Source: Trebonia sp.
Lineage (GTDB): Bacteria > Actinomycetota > Actinomycetes > Streptosporangiales > Streptosporangiaceae
DNA: 6,080 nucleotides
Reading direction: 5' to 3'
NCBI GenBank assembly: GCA_030043595.1
Contig: JASHXJ010000648.1
Span: forward strand, 1-6,080
Shown here: positions 5,419-6,080 of the stretch, one piece after another
Position numbering within the stretch: the first letter of the stretch is position 1
Layout: each line of letters starts with the position of its first letter
Made by a program: the position numbers and the translations under genes
Notes under the pieces: model-generated
What the model was told of the DNA's origin: nothing
The model's database searches: none
What the model saw: the letters and a program-made list of their open reading frames with translations, nothing else

Positions 5419-5598
5419 ATGACTAGCTCAGCCACGAGGCGCTTTCCGGTGACGGTCACGCGCCTGCCCGTAACACGCTGCCAGATCTGCCAGCGCACCC
5501 TCGCCTACCGGCCCGGCGAGGCCAGTACTGTCCTCACCGAGCACTATCGACGCATGCACCCCGAGGCGCTCGGCGCGGTTTCCGAGACCGAGGACTAA
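5419..5598 (+). CDS. Small 59-residue CxxC...HxxxxH zinc-finger-like protein
   Basis: A short gene from ATG 5419 to TAA 5596-5598. The protein has a basic N-terminus (R7, R8, R15, R20) and one compact candidate zinc site: Cys21-x2-Cys24 and His42-x4-His47, with 17 residues between the second Cys and the first His. The region reads RCQICQRTLAYRPG, then LTEHYRRMHPEAL, a beta-hairpin/knuckle followed by a helix, as in C2H2 or BED-like fingers. The tail is acidic (SETED). An in-frame TGA at 5410-5412 excludes an earlier start. GTG at 5449 is a possible later start that keeps the finger. Third codon positions are mostly G or C, supporting real coding. It is divergent from the TraR/DksA-like gene across 82 bases, so a paired regulatory role is conceivable. 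Zinc binding and nucleic-acid binding are inferred from the pattern; I recognise no named family. Confidence 0.72.
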   Translation: MTSSATRRFPVTVTRLPVTRCQICQRTLAYRPGEASTVLTEHYRRMHPEALGAVSETED

Positions 5599-5628
5599 CA
5601 GCGGACTAAAGGACGAGAGCCAGCGCCG

Positions 5629-5647
5629 CCCGGCCAGCCCGGCCGGG
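5629..5647. terminator. Hairpin between convergent genes, likely bidirectional terminator
   Basis: CCCGGCC (5629-5635) pairs perfectly with GGCCGGG (5641-5647) around the loop AGCCC. It sits in the 62-base gap between the small zinc-finger gene (plus, ends 5598) and the PEBP gene (minus, ends 5661), where both transcripts need to stop. No T-run follows on either strand. Confidence 0.5.
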
Positions 5648-5660
5648 TCAGCGCCGGCAG

Positions 5661-6080
5661 TCAGTGCCCGTAAACCGGGACGAGCACCCCGCGCGCGATC
5701 GTGTGGAAGCGCAGGTTGAACCCGGCGATGGCCGGCGTCACCTCCGAGTCGATCCCGAGTGTGTCCACGTCAAGCGCGTGCACGGCGAACACGTACCGGT
5801 GCGGCGGGTCGCCCTCGGGCGGCGCGGCACCGCCGAACTCCTTTGACCCGTAGTCATTGCGCACATGGAATGCCCCGGCCGGCAGCCCGGCCGGGCCAGT
5901 GCCCGCGCCTGCTCTCAGTGACGTGACCGACGCCGGGATGTCGATCACCAGCCAGTGCCAGAAACCGGACCCGGTTGGCGCGTCCGGGTCGTAGCAGGTC
6001 ACCGCGAAGCTCTTGGTCTGCGCGGGGAACCCGGACCAGGACAGCTGCGGCGAGATGTTCTGCCCGGTCATGCCGAAGCC
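5661..6080 (-). CDS. YbhB/YbcL family Raf kinase inhibitor-like protein (PEBP fold), 5'-truncated
   Basis: A phosphatidylethanolamine-binding-protein family member of the bacterial YbhB/YbcL type, small proteins with a conserved anion-binding pocket and mostly unknown substrates. Seen, numbering from the Met at 6071: NISPQLSWSGFP at 5-16, DPDAP at 28-32, GFWHWLVIDIP at 36-46, then HVRNDYG, the GGAAPPEGDPPHRYVFAVHALD signature and a C-terminal amphipathic helix. The Met at 6071 is not the true start. The frame stays open to the right edge (GFG before MTG), matching the GFGCTGEN that precedes this point in relatives, so about 35-40 N-terminal residues lie beyond the window. The stop is TGA (complement of 5661-5663). 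It converges on the small zinc-finger gene; no functional link is evident. Confidence 0.92.
   Translation of the reverse strand, partial: GFGMTGQNISPQLSWSGFPAQTKSFAVTCYDPDAPTGSGFWHWLVIDIPASVTSLRAGAGTGPAGLPAGAFHVRNDYGSKEFGGAAPPEGDPPHRYVFAVHALDVDTLGIDSEVTPAIAGFNLRFHTIARGVLVPVYGH

Noticed and set aside
5883..5895. CAGCCCGGCCGGG repeated at 5635-5647 and 5883-5895
   Set aside because: A 13-base match made of G/C-rich codon-biased sequence; the second copy lies within the PEBP coding region and is likely coincidence.
6069..6071. ATG as the start of the PEBP gene
   Set aside because: The frame is open to the window edge and the preceding GFG matches the conserved sequence before this Met in relatives, so it is internal.

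Overview
The window is GC-rich DNA with strong G/C preference at third codon positions. It carries GTG and apparently leaderless starts and lipobox lipoproteins. A lipoprotein class B penicillin-binding protein and a TraR/DksA-type zinc-finger protein add to the picture. Together these point to a high-GC actinobacterium (Streptomyces/Streptosporangiales-like). Genus cannot be told from the sequence, and there is no rRNA, tRNA, CRISPR array, transposase or phage gene.

Layout. (1) 1-729, +: the C-terminal part of a regulator with a molybdate-type periplasmic-binding-like domain, cut by the left edge. (2) 830-3559, +: a two-gene unit of a small secreted lipoprotein and, 15 bases later, a PBP-lipo type transpeptidase with intact STFK, SCN and KTG motifs. 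(3) 3568-4692, -: an unrecognised single-pass membrane protein facing the PBP gene tail to tail. Only 8 bases separate the two stop codons, and both stops lie inside one 11-bp hairpin. (4) 4693-4919: a gene-poor stretch with a leaderless promoter, a plus-strand terminator-like hairpin and a 23-bp AT-rich inverted repeat. (5) 4920-5336, -: a TraR/DksA C4 zinc-finger protein whose last 20 codons look non-coding in composition. (6) 5337-5418: a divergent promoter region with a CCCGGGA/TCCCGGG palindrome. (7) 5419-5598, +: a 59-residue protein with a CxxC...HxxxxH zinc-finger-like pattern. (8) 5661-6080, -: a PEBP/YbhB-family protein cut by the right edge.

How the genes fit together. The centre is a cell-envelope module: PBP-lipo with a co-directional lipoprotein of unknown function, facing a membrane protein with an extracytoplasmic domain. 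The right side is a pair of small divergent zinc-binding proteins, plausibly regulatory, sharing one promoter region. I see no clear novel multi-gene system. The items most worth a second look are the hidden 59-residue gene, the inverted repeat at the 3' end of the TraR-like gene together with that gene's atypical tail, and the shared-stop hairpin at 3550-3577.
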